From Biformimicrobium ophioploci (lineage in GTDB: Bacteria > Pseudomonadota > Gammaproteobacteria > Pseudomonadales > Cellvibrionaceae), in NCBI RefSeq assembly GCF_030270605.1, contig NZ_BSYJ01000003.1:434001-498000 (forward strand): a stretch of 64,000 nt of DNA. Direction: 5' to 3'. Shown here one piece after another: positions 48,840-57,513 of the stretch. Each line of letters starts with the position of its first letter. Position 1 is the stretch's first letter. The notes under the pieces are model-generated. The model saw only the letters and a list, made by a program, of their open reading frames with translations. It was not told where the DNA came from and made no database searches. Both the position numbers and the translations under genes were made by a program.

Positions 48840-49757
48840 GTGATTGAAAAAAGAGAAGCGCTCACTTCAGAGTTGCATACGGTTCTGGACTTTATTCGCT
48901 GGGGCGCCAGCCGCTTCAATGAGGCTGACCTCTGGTTTGGGCATGGTACCGACAACGCCTGGGACGATGCGGTTTTGCTGGTGATGCACGGCCTGCATCT
49001 GCCGGTTGGCAGCAAGCCGGAGGTATTGTCTGCCAACCTGACCATGGACGAGAGAAAGTCCGTACTGTGTCTGCTGGAGCGACGCTTCAAGGATCGCGTG
49101 CCAACCCCATACATTACCAATGAGGCCTGGTTCTGCGAGATGCCGTTCTATGTGGACGAGCGGGTGCTGGTACCCAGGTCCCCCATTGCGGAGCTGATCC
49201 AGACCGGCTTTGGCCCCTGGGCAAAAGGTGAGCTTACCTCGGTGCTTGACCTCTGCTGTGGTAGCGGGTGTATCGGTATCGCCACGGCGGCACAGTATCC
49301 TGACGTCGAGGTGACGCTGAGCGATATTTCCGCGGATGCGCTGGAAGTTGCACGTGTGAACGTCGATATGCACCACCTGGCGGACCATATGATGCTGGTG
49401 GAATCGGACCTGTTCAATAACCTGAAGGGTGCCAGCTTCGACCTGATCCTCTGCAATCCGCCCTATGTAGACGCCGATGACCTTGCGCAGATGCCGCCGG
49501 AATACCAGGCTGAGCCCTCGCTCGCGCTGGGTTCCGGGGACGATGGCCTCGATTTTACCCGTCGCCTGCTCAGGGAGGCGCCAAACCACCTGCATGCAGA
49601 GGGTGTGCTGATCTGTGAAGTGGGGAACAGCTGGGTCAACCTGGAGCAGGCCTTCCCGAATGTACCGTTCACCTGGATAGAATTTGAGCACGGCGGGCAT
49701 GGGGTCTTCGCCATTACCCGCGAGGAGCTGCTGGCCTACAAGGCCTTCTTCGCCTGA
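48840..49757 (+). CDS. prmB: Ribosomal protein L3 N5-glutamine methyltransferase
   Basis: 305 residues, GTG start. A helical N-terminal domain precedes a SAM methyltransferase with LDLCCGSGCIG and the NPPYVD motif that binds the target glutamine amide. PrmB methylates Gln150 of ribosomal protein L3 in E. coli. It lies upstream of aroC as in E. coli (yfcB-aroC). Confidence 0.93.
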   Translation: MIEKREALTSELHTVLDFIRWGASRFNEADLWFGHGTDNAWDDAVLLVMHGLHLPVGSKPEVLSANLTMDERKSVLCLLERRFKDRVPTPYITNEAWFCEMPFYVDERVLVPRSPIAELIQTGFGPWAKGELTSVLDLCCGSGCIGIATAAQYPDVEVTLSDISADALEVARVNVDMHHLADHMMLVESDLFNNLKGASFDLILCNPPYVDADDLAQMPPEYQAEPSLALGSGDDGLDFTRRLLREAPNHLHAEGVLICEVGNSWVNLEQAFPNVPFTWIEFEHGGHGVFAITREELLAYKAFFA

Positions 49758-49875
49758 TTATCCTGCCTGGTCCCGCTCTGCAAGGGCGGCGCCAGGCGCC
49801 TGAATCCTGTTATACTGCGCCATTCTCACCAATAAAGAGTCAAAAACTCGGTTTACCAGCGCGGACAGGGATTTT

Positions 49876-50973
49876 ATGTCGGGCAACTCTATCGGAAAGC
49901 TTTTTACCGTCACCACTTTTGGCGAAAGCCACGGCCTGGCACTGGGCTGTATCGTTGACGGCTGCCCGCCGGGGCTGCCGCTGACTGAGGAGGACCTGCA
50001 GCTGGACCTCGACCGGCGCAAACCCGGCACGTCGCGCTACACCACCCAGCGCCGTGAGGCGGACCAGGTGCGAATCCTGTCTGGCGTATTCGAGGGCAAG
50101 ACAACGGGTACGCCGATCGGCCTCCTCATCGAAAATACCGACCAGCGCTCCAAGGATTATTCCAATATCTCCGAGCAGGTGCGCCCGGCGCACGCCGACT
50201 ACACCTACTGGCAGAAATACGGCATTCGGGATTACCGCGGCGGCGGCCGTTCTTCTGCGCGCGAAACCGCGATGCGCGTCGCCGCCGGGGCCATTGCCAA
50301 AAAGTGGCTGCAACAGCGTTACGGGATCCAGGTGCGCGGATACCTTTCCCAGCTCGGGCCGATCAAGGCTGAGGCGTTCGACTGGGATCAGGTGGAGCAG
50401 AACCCTTTCTTTTGCCCCGATGCGGCGAAGGTGCCTGAGATGGAAGCGTACATGCAGGCCCTGATCAAGGATGGAGACTCCATTGGTGCCCGCATCTCAG
50501 TGGTCGCCAGCGGCGTTCCTGCGGGGTGGGGCGAGCCGATTTTTGACCGCCTTGATGCAGACCTGGCGCACGCGCTCATGGGCATCAACGCGGTCAAGGG
50601 CGTTGAAATAGGCGCTGGTTTCGATAGCGTCGCGCAGCGCGGCACCGAACACCGCGATGAAATCACGCCGCAGGGTTTTCTTTCCAATAACGCCGGTGGC
50701 GTACTCGGCGGTATCTCCAGCGGCCAGGATATCTGCGCACATATCGCACTCAAGCCGACGTCCAGCCTGCGCATCCCCGGCCGCAGTATCGATATCAATG
50801 GCAACCCGATCGAGGTGGTGACCAAGGGGCGCCACGACCCCTGTGTGGGCATTCGGGCAACGCCGATTGCCGAGGCAATGACGGCCATCGTGCTGATGGA
50901 CCACTGCCTGAGGCACCGCGGGCAGAACGCGGACGTGGCTTCGGCGGGACCGGCAATTCCGGCCGGCACCTGA
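49876..50973 (+). CDS. aroC: Chorismate synthase
   Basis: 365 residues, full length. GESHG, the [17 protein letters not shown] segment and the [10 protein letters not shown] signature bind FMN and EPSP. It makes chorismate from EPSP, the last shared step to aromatic amino acids, folate and quinones. Followed by the AT-rich islet. Confidence 0.97.
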   Translation: MSGNSIGKLFTVTTFGESHGLALGCIVDGCPPGLPLTEEDLQLDLDRRKPGTSRYTTQRREADQVRILSGVFEGKTTGTPIGLLIENTDQRSKDYSNISEQVRPAHADYTYWQKYGIRDYRGGGRSSARETAMRVAAGAIAKKWLQQRYGIQVRGYLSQLGPIKAEAFDWDQVEQNPFFCPDAAKVPEMEAYMQALIKDGDSIGARISVVASGVPAGWGEPIFDRLDADLAHALMGINAVKGVEIGAGFDSVAQRGTEHRDEITPQGFLSNNAGGVLGGISSGQDICAHIALKPTSSLRIPGRSIDINGNPIEVVTKGRHDPCVGIRATPIAEAMTAIVLMDHCLRHRGQNADVASAGPAIPAGT

Positions 50974-51194
50974 TTTTGCGCTCAAGTTCTTAGATCACTT
51001 AACGGATGCTTCTGGTTGAATTACATTAACCAGTTCCGGAGCAGTAAAAAATTGATGGTACTTTGAGTGGTGGCTGTCTCTTAAAAAGATAAATATTTGG
51101 AGGCGTCGAGAAATTCTTGTCTGGTATCTCCGTCGCATTATCGAAGTAGAAAAAATGCGCACATTATAGGTTCAATAGTTGGGGTGTTGACTCA

Positions 51195-51758
51195 ATGAAG
51201 ATGTTGGCGCTTTTCCTGTTGCTTATGTTTTCTCCTGTTCTCGGTTTTTCCGACGATGATCCAAAAGAAAATGTAAATTTTATTGGCACAAATCTGTCAG
51301 GAGAAAAGATTTATTTGTCAGACTATGTGAATAAAAATTTAATTGTTTTTCTCTGGGATAGCTCCGATCGATATAGCAATGCCATTTTGGAAATGCTCGC
51401 GCATATTAAGAAAGGTAAATATGGCTCTTCCATAGAAGTTGTTGCGGTTCATGAAAGTGTAGGGCTTTGTGTCGGGTCTAGAATCGATTGCGGAAACAAA
51501 GTTCAGAGGGGTGTAGATGATTTTTTGTCAAAGAATGATATAGGGAATATCTTCGATAAAAGATCTATTGTTTTCAATAAATTTAGGGTAAGGGTAACAC
51601 CAACCCTAGTTTTCATTAACGAATCAGGTCAAACGGTAAAAAAACTTTCTGGCGAAGCGATATATAGATCAGTTCGTGCCGGAAAGCCTCTTGAATTTCT
51701 GAAAAGAGTAATAGCAGAGGTGGAGGGGATGGTGGCTAAAAAGCATGCTGGATCCTAA
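51195..51758 (+). CDS. Exported thioredoxin-fold protein without CXXC
   Basis: 187 residues. A signal peptide (residues 1-18) precedes a TlpA/redoxin-like fold: NLIVFLWDSSDRYS aligns with the active-site helix and VRVTPTLVFIN carries the cis-proline loop (P136). The CXXC is replaced by residues 56-59 (SSDR), so ordinary disulfide exchange is not possible at that site. C92 and C99 could form a distal disulfide. The gene is markedly AT-rich (15 G/C in the 60 bases from 51301) against its neighbours, which suggests transfer. No partner gene is recognised. Confidence 0.65.
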   Translation: MKMLALFLLLMFSPVLGFSDDDPKENVNFIGTNLSGEKIYLSDYVNKNLIVFLWDSSDRYSNAILEMLAHIKKGKYGSSIEVVAVHESVGLCVGSRIDCGNKVQRGVDDFLSKNDIGNIFDKRSIVFNKFRVRVTPTLVFINESGQTVKKLSGEAIYRSVRAGKPLEFLKRVIAEVEGMVAKKHAGS

Positions 51759-51816
51759 TAGGATAGTACTTACAGTCTGGTGATTCAGGGGCGTCGTATT
51801 CTTTCGAAGGAGATTG

Positions 51817-51963
51817 ATGGACAAGGGTACCAATACCTCGGAATTGAAACTGTGTAGTGCCGGTTGCCAATACCACGACCGCGTTTTTTGTTTTTGTAAT
51901 TGTCGGGGGAACGAGGTACAAATATTGCTGCGGAGAGGGATTGCTCCGCGAAAGAACCTTTAG
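51817..51963 (+). CDS. Possible 48-residue cysteine-rich small protein
   Basis: ATG preceded by AAGGAG (51807-51812, 4-base spacing). The product has five or more cysteines in LCSAGC and CFCNC. The stop codon TAG forms the start of the TAGGAGG ribosome site of the next small gene, so the two could be coupled. No family is recognised and it may be fortuitous. Confidence 0.3.
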   Translation: MDKGTNTSELKLCSAGCQYHDRVFCFCNCRGNEVQILLRRGIAPRKNL

Positions 51964-51971
51964 GAGGAACG

Positions 51972-52097
51972 ATGGAAACGTTCGCATTGTTAGGGGTTAT
52001 CGGCTTTATATTTGGTATTGCGGCGCTCAGTAAGGCCAATGCACTCGAGAAGGCGCTGAAAAAACGTGGTGTTCTCGACGAAGAGTTGGAAGCCTAG
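51972..52097 (+). CDS. 41-residue single-span membrane protein
   Basis: The ATG follows an exact TAGGAGG ribosome site (51961-51967). One hydrophobic helix (residues 4-20, FALLGVIGFIFGIAALS) is followed by a charged amphipathic tail (EKALKKRG, ending EELEA). Function unknown. Small one-span proteins of this sort often bind larger membrane complexes. Confidence 0.6.
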   Translation: METFALLGVIGFIFGIAALSKANALEKALKKRGVLDEELEA

Positions 52098-52147
52098 CAG
52101 CCGGGGGTAGAAGCTCCGGGGTGACGGTCAAGATGAGGAGAAAGTAG

Positions 52148-52530
52148 ATGGATGATTTTCAGCTGCTCATCGATTTGCACCTGAATAATGATCGCCAGGG
52201 TCCCGGTGGCGACCGGGAGACGCAGCAGGCGATGGAAATTGCGTGTCTGCACCAGTCAGGGCCCCTCAGGATTGCCGATATTGGTTGTGGTACCAGTGCA
52301 TCAACTTTGACGCTCGCCCGGTCGCTCGATGCAAGCGTCACGGCGGTCGACTTCCTGCCTGAATTTGTTACCGGCCACTTCAGCAGGCTCTGCCGGATTT
52401 CCTGTCCCGAAATGGCAATTCCGAAGCGGCAAAGGCGATAGCCGCTGCGGAGGAAAAAGAAATCGCCCTCTATGAGCGCTTCAAGGATTACTACAGCTAC
52501 GGATTCTACATTGCGCGCAAGACTGCCTGA
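52148..52530 (+). pseudogene. SAM methyltransferase remnant with internal deletion
   Basis: The N-terminal part carries motif I (IADIGCGTSAS) and VTAVDFLPEF, then the frame runs out at 52441. In another frame a genuine-looking C-terminus follows, starting near LPDFLSRNG and ending FKDYYSYGFYIARKTA at 52530. The middle of the methyltransferase domain (motifs II-IV) is absent. The gene has therefore lost an internal segment and shifted frame around 52355-52375. It cannot make an active enzyme. Confidence 0.75.
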
Positions 52531-52562
52531 TTCGGTGTCATGTAGTCATCAATAAAATCAGG

Positions 52563-53168
52563 ATGCAAATAGTGAATAAAAAGATCGTTTTTTGCTGCTC
52601 AACCCTGCTTTCTTCTGTGCTTTCTTACGCGCTTTCTTTTCAAGCTGGCGCAGAAGAGTCTGTGAATGAGAGTGAATTAACTGCGGAGGCCCGGAGTATC
52701 GTCAGATCCTTTGCCGGCACACTGAAACCGAAGCTGAAGGAGGCGATTGCTACGGGTGGCTTCGAGCATGCCATCAGTATCTGTTCAGTCGAGGCGCCAG
52801 GGATTGCAAAAAGCCTGAGCGAAACAAGTGGCTGGAGCGTGAAACGGGTCAGCCTCAAGCCGAGAAACAAGTATAGCGGCACGCCGGATGCCTATGAGCG
52901 CGAGGTGCTGGAGCGGTTCGATGCTCGCCAGGCCAGCGGTGAATCGCCGGCAACCATCGAACAGTCAGCGCTGGTAAATGGCGAGTTTCGTTATATGAAA
53001 GCGCAGCCGGTGGAAGGCGTCTGCCTCGGTTGCCACGGAGAATCGATTGCGCCGCCAGTGCGCGCGGCACTGCAGAAATATTATCCGGACGATGCCGCCT
53101 CAGGCTATAACCTCGGTCAGATTCGCGGCGCCTTCAGCCTATCCAGGGTGCTGGAGAATACCCCGTAG
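52563..53168 (+). CDS. Exported DUF3365 haem-binding protein
   Basis: 201 residues. A signal peptide (about 1-30) precedes a DUF3365 (Tll0287-like) PAS-like domain with one c-type haem site CLGCH. Such proteins are periplasmic redox or sensor modules. A GTG at 52572 is an alternative start. Single gene beside the methyltransferase remnant. Confidence 0.82.
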   Translation: MQIVNKKIVFCCSTLLSSVLSYALSFQAGAEESVNESELTAEARSIVRSFAGTLKPKLKEAIATGGFEHAISICSVEAPGIAKSLSETSGWSVKRVSLKPRNKYSGTPDAYEREVLERFDARQASGESPATIEQSALVNGEFRYMKAQPVEGVCLGCHGESIAPPVRAALQKYYPDDAASGYNLGQIRGAFSLSRVLENTP

Positions 53169-53234
53169 TGTGAAGCCGGGCGCCTTGGTGACCATTGATG
53201 GTGTGAGGGACGGATGCCCCTGTGAAGAGGGGAA

Positions 53235-55049
53235 TCAATGACTCTCCTGCTCACTCTGCTGCAACTGCCACGCCCTTGTGTAAAACCCATCCAGTGCCAA
53301 CAGCTCGCGATGGTTGCCTTTTTCCACCAGCCTGCCTCTGTCCAGCATAATGATCTGGTCGGCATCGACGATCGTGCTGAGGCGGTGGGCGATTACCAGG
53401 CTGGTGTGGTTCTGCGCGACTTCGTTGATGGCCCTGAGAATGGCCTTTTCCGAGTGGCTGTCCAGTGCCGAGGTTGCCTCGTCGAACAGCAAGATCGGGG
53501 AGCGCTTGAGTAGCACGCGGGCGATGGCGATACGCTGTTTTTCCCCACCGGAGACTTTCAGGCCGCGCTCGCCGACAATCGTGTCGGTCCCCTCTGGCAG
53601 GCTGGCAATGAACTGGTCCAGGTGCGCCAGTGAAATCGCTTTGCGTACATCCTCGTCGCTTGCGCCAGGGCGCCCGTAGGCCACGTTGGCATAAATGGTA
53701 TCGTTGAACAGCACGGTATCCTGCGGTACTACACCGATAGCCTGGCGCAGGCTCTGCTGCGTGACCTCATCAATGGGCTGGCCGTCGATCTCTATGCTGC
53801 CACCGGTTACATCGTAGAACCGGAATAGCAGGCGTGCGAGGGTAGTTTTGCCGGAGCCGCTACTGCCAACGATGGCCACCTTCTGCCCCGGCTCCACCGT
53901 AAAGCTGACGTCCTGTAGAATAGGGCGCTCGGCCTGGTAGTGAAAATCCACGTTCCTGAATTCGATACGGCCAGCGCTCACCTGCAGCTCGCTTGCACCC
54001 GGTGCGTCCAGCACTTTCGGAGTCTTGTCCAGCAAGCCAAACATGTTTTCAAGGTCCGTCAGCGAGCGACGCACCTCGCGGTAGACAAAGCCGAGGAAAT
54101 TCAGCGGTACGAACAGCTGCAGGATGTAGGCATTGATCATCACCAGGTCGCCGATGGTCATCTGACCCGCAACCAGGTCAGTGGCGGCCATCCACATCAT
54201 CCACACCACGCCCGCACTGATGATGAGGGCCTGGCCGCTGTTCAGTGCGAGTAGCGTCAGGCGGCTGTTCAGGCGCGCGGACTCCCAGTTCGCCAGGTTC
54301 CGGTCATACTGGCTGGCTTCGAAGTGTTCGTTGTTGAAGTACTTGACCGTTTCATAGTTGAGCAGGCTGTCGATAGCGCGGGTGGTTGCCTGCGAGTCCT
54401 TCTCGTTCGCGTCGCGGATAAAGCGGGTGCGCCACTCAGTGGTGCGGATGGTAAAGGCGATATAGATCACCACCAGGGCCACCACGATCAGTGCGTAGGA
54501 GAGATTGAACTGCACCAGCAGGATGCTGGCGACGAGCCCGATTTCCACCAGTGTGGGCACAATGTTGAACACCAGCATCCGCATCAGGAAGCCGAAGCTG
54601 TTGCCGCCGCGTTCGATATCGCGCGAAATGCCACCTGTCTGCCGGGACAGGTGAAAATCCAGGTCGAGCTTGTGCAGGTGCCCGAACACCTTGAGCAATA
54701 TCCGGCGCATGGCGCGCTCGGAGATCCTGCTGAATACCGCATCCCGGGCTTCGGCAAAAAACACACTGCCGAAGCGCAGCAGGCCGTAAAAAACAATAAA
54801 CAGTACCGGAATGGCAATGACCTGGTGCTGGGTCTTGTCCAGGCTGTCTACGATGACCTTGAGGGCAATAGGGATGGTGACGGTGGCGACTTTGGCGGCG
54901 ATCAGCAGCGCGATGGCGATCGCCAGATGGCCTTTGAATTCCAGCAGGTAGGGCCAGATCTGCCTGATCAGGCGGACGATTTCAGTACTGCCGGGCGGCG
55001 GACCTGCATCGGCCCGCGAGAAATGCTTGCGCCCCCTTCCGTGTCCCAC
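53235..55049 (-). CDS. Atm1-type ABC exporter (fused membrane and ATPase domains)
   Basis: 604 residues from a GTG with GAGG at good spacing; a TTG 48 bases earlier has no ribosome site. Six membrane helices (residues about 35-320) carry LLNYETVKYFNNE, a hallmark of the Atm1/HMT1 group. The ATPase domain has GSSGSGKTT, VSGGEKQR and LLFDEAT. Relatives export glutathione-linked sulfur, iron-sulfur precursors or metal conjugates. Inner membrane homodimer; substrate not established. Confidence 0.9.
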   Translation of the reverse strand: MGHGRGRKHFSRADAGPPPGSTEIVRLIRQIWPYLLEFKGHLAIAIALLIAAKVATVTIPIALKVIVDSLDKTQHQVIAIPVLFIVFYGLLRFGSVFFAEARDAVFSRISERAMRRILLKVFGHLHKLDLDFHLSRQTGGISRDIERGGNSFGFLMRMLVFNIVPTLVEIGLVASILLVQFNLSYALIVVALVVIYIAFTIRTTEWRTRFIRDANEKDSQATTRAIDSLLNYETVKYFNNEHFEASQYDRNLANWESARLNSRLTLLALNSGQALIISAGVVWMMWMAATDLVAGQMTIGDLVMINAYILQLFVPLNFLGFVYREVRRSLTDLENMFGLLDKTPKVLDAPGASELQVSAGRIEFRNVDFHYQAERPILQDVSFTVEPGQKVAIVGSSGSGKTTLARLLFRFYDVTGGSIEIDGQPIDEVTQQSLRQAIGVVPQDTVLFNDTIYANVAYGRPGASDEDVRKAISLAHLDQFIASLPEGTDTIVGERGLKVSGGEKQRIAIARVLLKRSPILLFDEATSALDSHSEKAILRAINEVAQNHTSLVIAHRLSTIVDADQIIMLDRGRLVEKGNHRELLALDGFYTRAWQLQQSEQESH

Positions 55050-55169
55050 TGGTGTCCTCGGTCTTTCGTTGAGAAAGGATATCCAGTTTAACAGCAAGGG
55101 CAGGCGCGCCGGAGGAATATGACCATCTGGTTGCGTTTCAGGAGGCTGAAGGTTAAAAAGTAAACAAAT

Positions 55170-55199
55170 TTGGACGACAAGGGCGGATTCCTGTAGAGT
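55170..55199 (+). promoter_or_regulatory. Candidate promoter of the cold-shock gene
   Basis: TTGGAC (55170-55175), an 18-bp spacer and TAGAGT (55194-55199). It would give a leader of about 150 bases, similar to cspA leaders. The leader contains an AGCC...AGGCT hairpin near 55311. The rest of the 305 bases between the ABC start and this gene holds nothing else. Confidence 0.4.
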
Positions 55200-55354
55200 T
55201 CACCCCAGCTAGAAAGAAGGCCAACTATTTACACCCCAGATTGCGCTGTCTTATTCGTAATACTCCGTTCTGAAGCTTTAAATTCCAGTCTTTGTTTTCA
55301 AGCACCTAAAGCCTTTAAAAGGCTCCTTTTAATTTAAAAATTCAGGATATTATT

Positions 55355-55564
55355 ATGTCTAATTCAGTTACCGGCACCGTTAAGTGGTTTGACGAAGCCA
55401 AAGGTTTTGGCTTTATCGAGCAAAAATCTGGTCCAGATGTTTTTGCCCATTTCAGCGCAATTTCAAGCTCTGGTTTCCGTACTCTGGCCGAGGGGCAGGC
55501 GGTTGAATTTACCGTTAGCCAGGGCCCGAAAGGCCCGCAAGCTGAAAATATTGTCGTCGTATAA
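55355..55564 (+). CDS. Cold-shock protein, CspA family
   Basis: 69 residues, one OB-fold. RNP1 (KGFGFIEQ) and RNP2 (DVFAHFSAI) are present. It binds single-stranded RNA/DNA and acts as an RNA chaperone. A long AT-rich 5' leader and a strong terminator fit a cold-inducible single gene. Confidence 0.95.
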   Translation: MSNSVTGTVKWFDEAKGFGFIEQKSGPDVFAHFSAISSSGFRTLAEGQAVEFTVSQGPKGPQAENIVVV

Positions 55565-55578
55565 TATTTCCGGCACAT

Positions 55579-55618
55579 AAAAAAGGGGCAGGCCTCAACG
55601 GGCCTGCCCCTTTTTTTA
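55579..55618 (+). terminator. Terminator of the cold-shock gene
   Basis: AAAAAAGGGGCAGGCC / GGCCTGCCCC-TTTTTTT hairpin, also able to act for the convergent barrel gene. Confidence 0.9.
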
Positions 55619-55657
55619 TTGTGTTTTTACTGTTGCACCGAACGGGGATGCCCGATT

Positions 55658-56401
55658 TTACAGGTGCAGGCTCAGGCCGATGTAAGGGCCACTTACATCG
55701 ATATTTGCATTGAGTACGTCCAGTTCCTCGGTCTTTAGGCTCATGGCGCGGTAGCCCGCTTCAATGGCAAAGTCGATGGCAGGAACGAAGTCCCAGCGCA
55801 GCTTGGCGGTGGCGTCGGTCAGGGTATCGCCGTTGTAGCCAATGCCACTGCCCTGTGCAATCAGGGACAGGCCGGTCAGCGGCAGGTCGAAGCGGGCCAT
55901 GAGATAAGCCATCGGCAATACGCCGTCCAGTTCGATCAGCTCGGATTCGGCCAGATCGACACTTTCAACATACAGCTCGCCCTTGTACTGGCGCGCTGCG
56001 AAGCCGATGTCCAGGTTTACCCAGTTGTCCAGTACCTCGTAGTACAGGGTCAGGTCAGTGTGGGTCAGGTCGATCTCGGTATTGACCTCGGTATCCGCAG
56101 TAAAGGTTTCATCACCAAACATGTAGTCCTGGCTCAGGGTGCTGGTACCGTCTGTGGACAATGCGGTCTGGCCTACCATGATGTTCGGCAGGCCCGGTAC
56201 CGGGTGCTCGACGGCCAGCTGCAAGACCGTGGCATTTTCGTCGGCAAACGCCAGCTCATCTGTGTCGACCTGGTCGACACCCACGTCACCGGAGATTTCC
56301 GGCTGCCATGCGCCGGCATTGGCGTGCACACCGAAAATGGTGTCGGCTTGTGCGGTGGAAGCGGCGATAGTCAGTGCAATCGCGGAAGTGATTTTTTTCA
56401 T
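55658..56401 (-). CDS. Outer-membrane beta-barrel protein, TIGR04219 type
   Basis: 247 residues. A signal peptide (residues 1-19, ending AQA-DT) precedes alternating strands. ADTIFGVHANAGAWQPEISG is the family's usual start and YIGLSLHL the C-terminal strand. Function is unknown; it probably inserts in the outer membrane. Single gene, convergent with the cold-shock gene. Confidence 0.75.
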   Translation of the reverse strand: MKKITSAIALTIAASTAQADTIFGVHANAGAWQPEISGDVGVDQVDTDELAFADENATVLQLAVEHPVPGLPNIMVGQTALSTDGTSTLSQDYMFGDETFTADTEVNTEIDLTHTDLTLYYEVLDNWVNLDIGFAARQYKGELYVESVDLAESELIELDGVLPMAYLMARFDLPLTGLSLIAQGSGIGYNGDTLTDATAKLRWDFVPAIDFAIEAGYRAMSLKTEELDVLNANIDVSGPYIGLSLHL

Positions 56402-56499
56402 AAAGCAGTACCCGGGACCGATTTATTCAGGATTATTGGATTTGAGCGCTGCATCATAGCGGGAATCTGGCACCATTTCATTGATCTGGCACCCCGGTT

Positions 56500-57393
56500 T
56501 TAGTGTTGTTGCCTGCTGTTTTGTGCGCCATATCCCATTATGAGCTCCAGCAGCGCGTTGCCCGCGTTGCTGAGGGTGCGCTCCCGGTGCCGGATTACCC
56601 CCAGGCTGCGGGTAACCTCGATTTGCGGGCTGCGCAGGACCTTGAGGCTGTCATCGGCGAGGGTCTCTGGCAATACGCTCCAGCCGAGCCCCACGCTCAC
56701 CATCATCTTGCATGTCTCCAGGTAATTGGTAGCCAGCTTGGCCTTGAGCCTGAGGCCATGCTCGTCAAACAGCTGCTTGATCAGCCGGCCGGTGTAGGTC
56801 TTGAGATCAGGCAGTATGGCCGGGTATTCCGCCAGCTGCTGCAGGGTAATCCTGCTCTCCGCCGCAAGCGGGTGGTCCGGGGCCACTACTACCTGGCAGG
56901 GGTCGGGCCACACCAGTTGCGCCACGATGGTCGGGTAGTCCTGCAGCGCCAGTGTCACCACCGCCAGTTCGTATTTGCCCAGGGTCATGGCCTCATAGGC
57001 CTGTTCGGAGTCGAGGAAGTCGATGTCCAGGGTGACTTTCGGGTACCGGTTGCTGAACGCCTTCAGGATCGGTGGCATATGGTGCAGGCCAACGTGGTGG
57101 CTGGTGGCAATGCGCAGCTTGCCCTCTACCCGGGTCGCCAGGTTGTGGATTTCACGCTCCGCATCCGCCACCTCATCCAGAATCTGCCGCGCCCGGGGCA
57201 GCAATGCCTGGCCGGCGCCAGTCAGGTGCAGGTTGCGGCCGATACGGTCAAAAAGCCGGGTGCCGAGCTGCTCCTCCAGCGAGGCCAGGCGCTTACTGAC
57301 CGCTGGCTGGGTGACGTGCAGGCGGTCGGCTGCCTGGGACACGCCGCCCTGTTCCGCAACGGCCAGGAAAGCCCGCAATAACTGCAGTTCCAT
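56500..57393 (-). CDS. LysR-family regulator divergent from leuC
   Basis: 297 residues. The HTH (ADRLHVTQPAVSKRLASLE) and a LysR effector domain are clear, closest in style to the MetR group. It is divergent from leuCDB with 120 bp between starts, so it is probably the activator of leucine synthesis. A palindrome fitting a LysR recognition site lies between them. Confidence 0.87.
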   Translation of the reverse strand: MELQLLRAFLAVAEQGGVSQAADRLHVTQPAVSKRLASLEEQLGTRLFDRIGRNLHLTGAGQALLPRARQILDEVADAEREIHNLATRVEGKLRIATSHHVGLHHMPPILKAFSNRYPKVTLDIDFLDSEQAYEAMTLGKYELAVVTLALQDYPTIVAQLVWPDPCQVVVAPDHPLAAESRITLQQLAEYPAILPDLKTYTGRLIKQLFDEHGLRLKAKLATNYLETCKMMVSVGLGWSVLPETLADDSLKVLRSPQIEVTRSLGVIRHRERTLSNAGNALLELIMGYGAQNSRQQH

Positions 57394-57415
57394 AAAGTCG
57401 GGCCCCTCCAGTCGT

Positions 57416-57430
57416 ATTCCTTTTTGGAAT
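57416..57430. promoter_or_regulatory. LysR recognition palindrome in the leuC promoter region
   Basis: ATTCC-TTTTT-GGAAT, a perfect inverted repeat of T-N11-A form centred at 57423. A candidate leuC promoter TTGTTG-N18-TACACT (57452-57481) would start near 57488, putting the palindrome at -65, the usual LysR recognition position. Confidence 0.55.
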
Positions 57431-57513
57431 CCAAAGGATAATAAAGATGAATTGTTGTTATTAGGCCAGCGGCGCTACACTGGGTCAAATTTTGTTTCCC
57501 CGGAGAGAGACAG

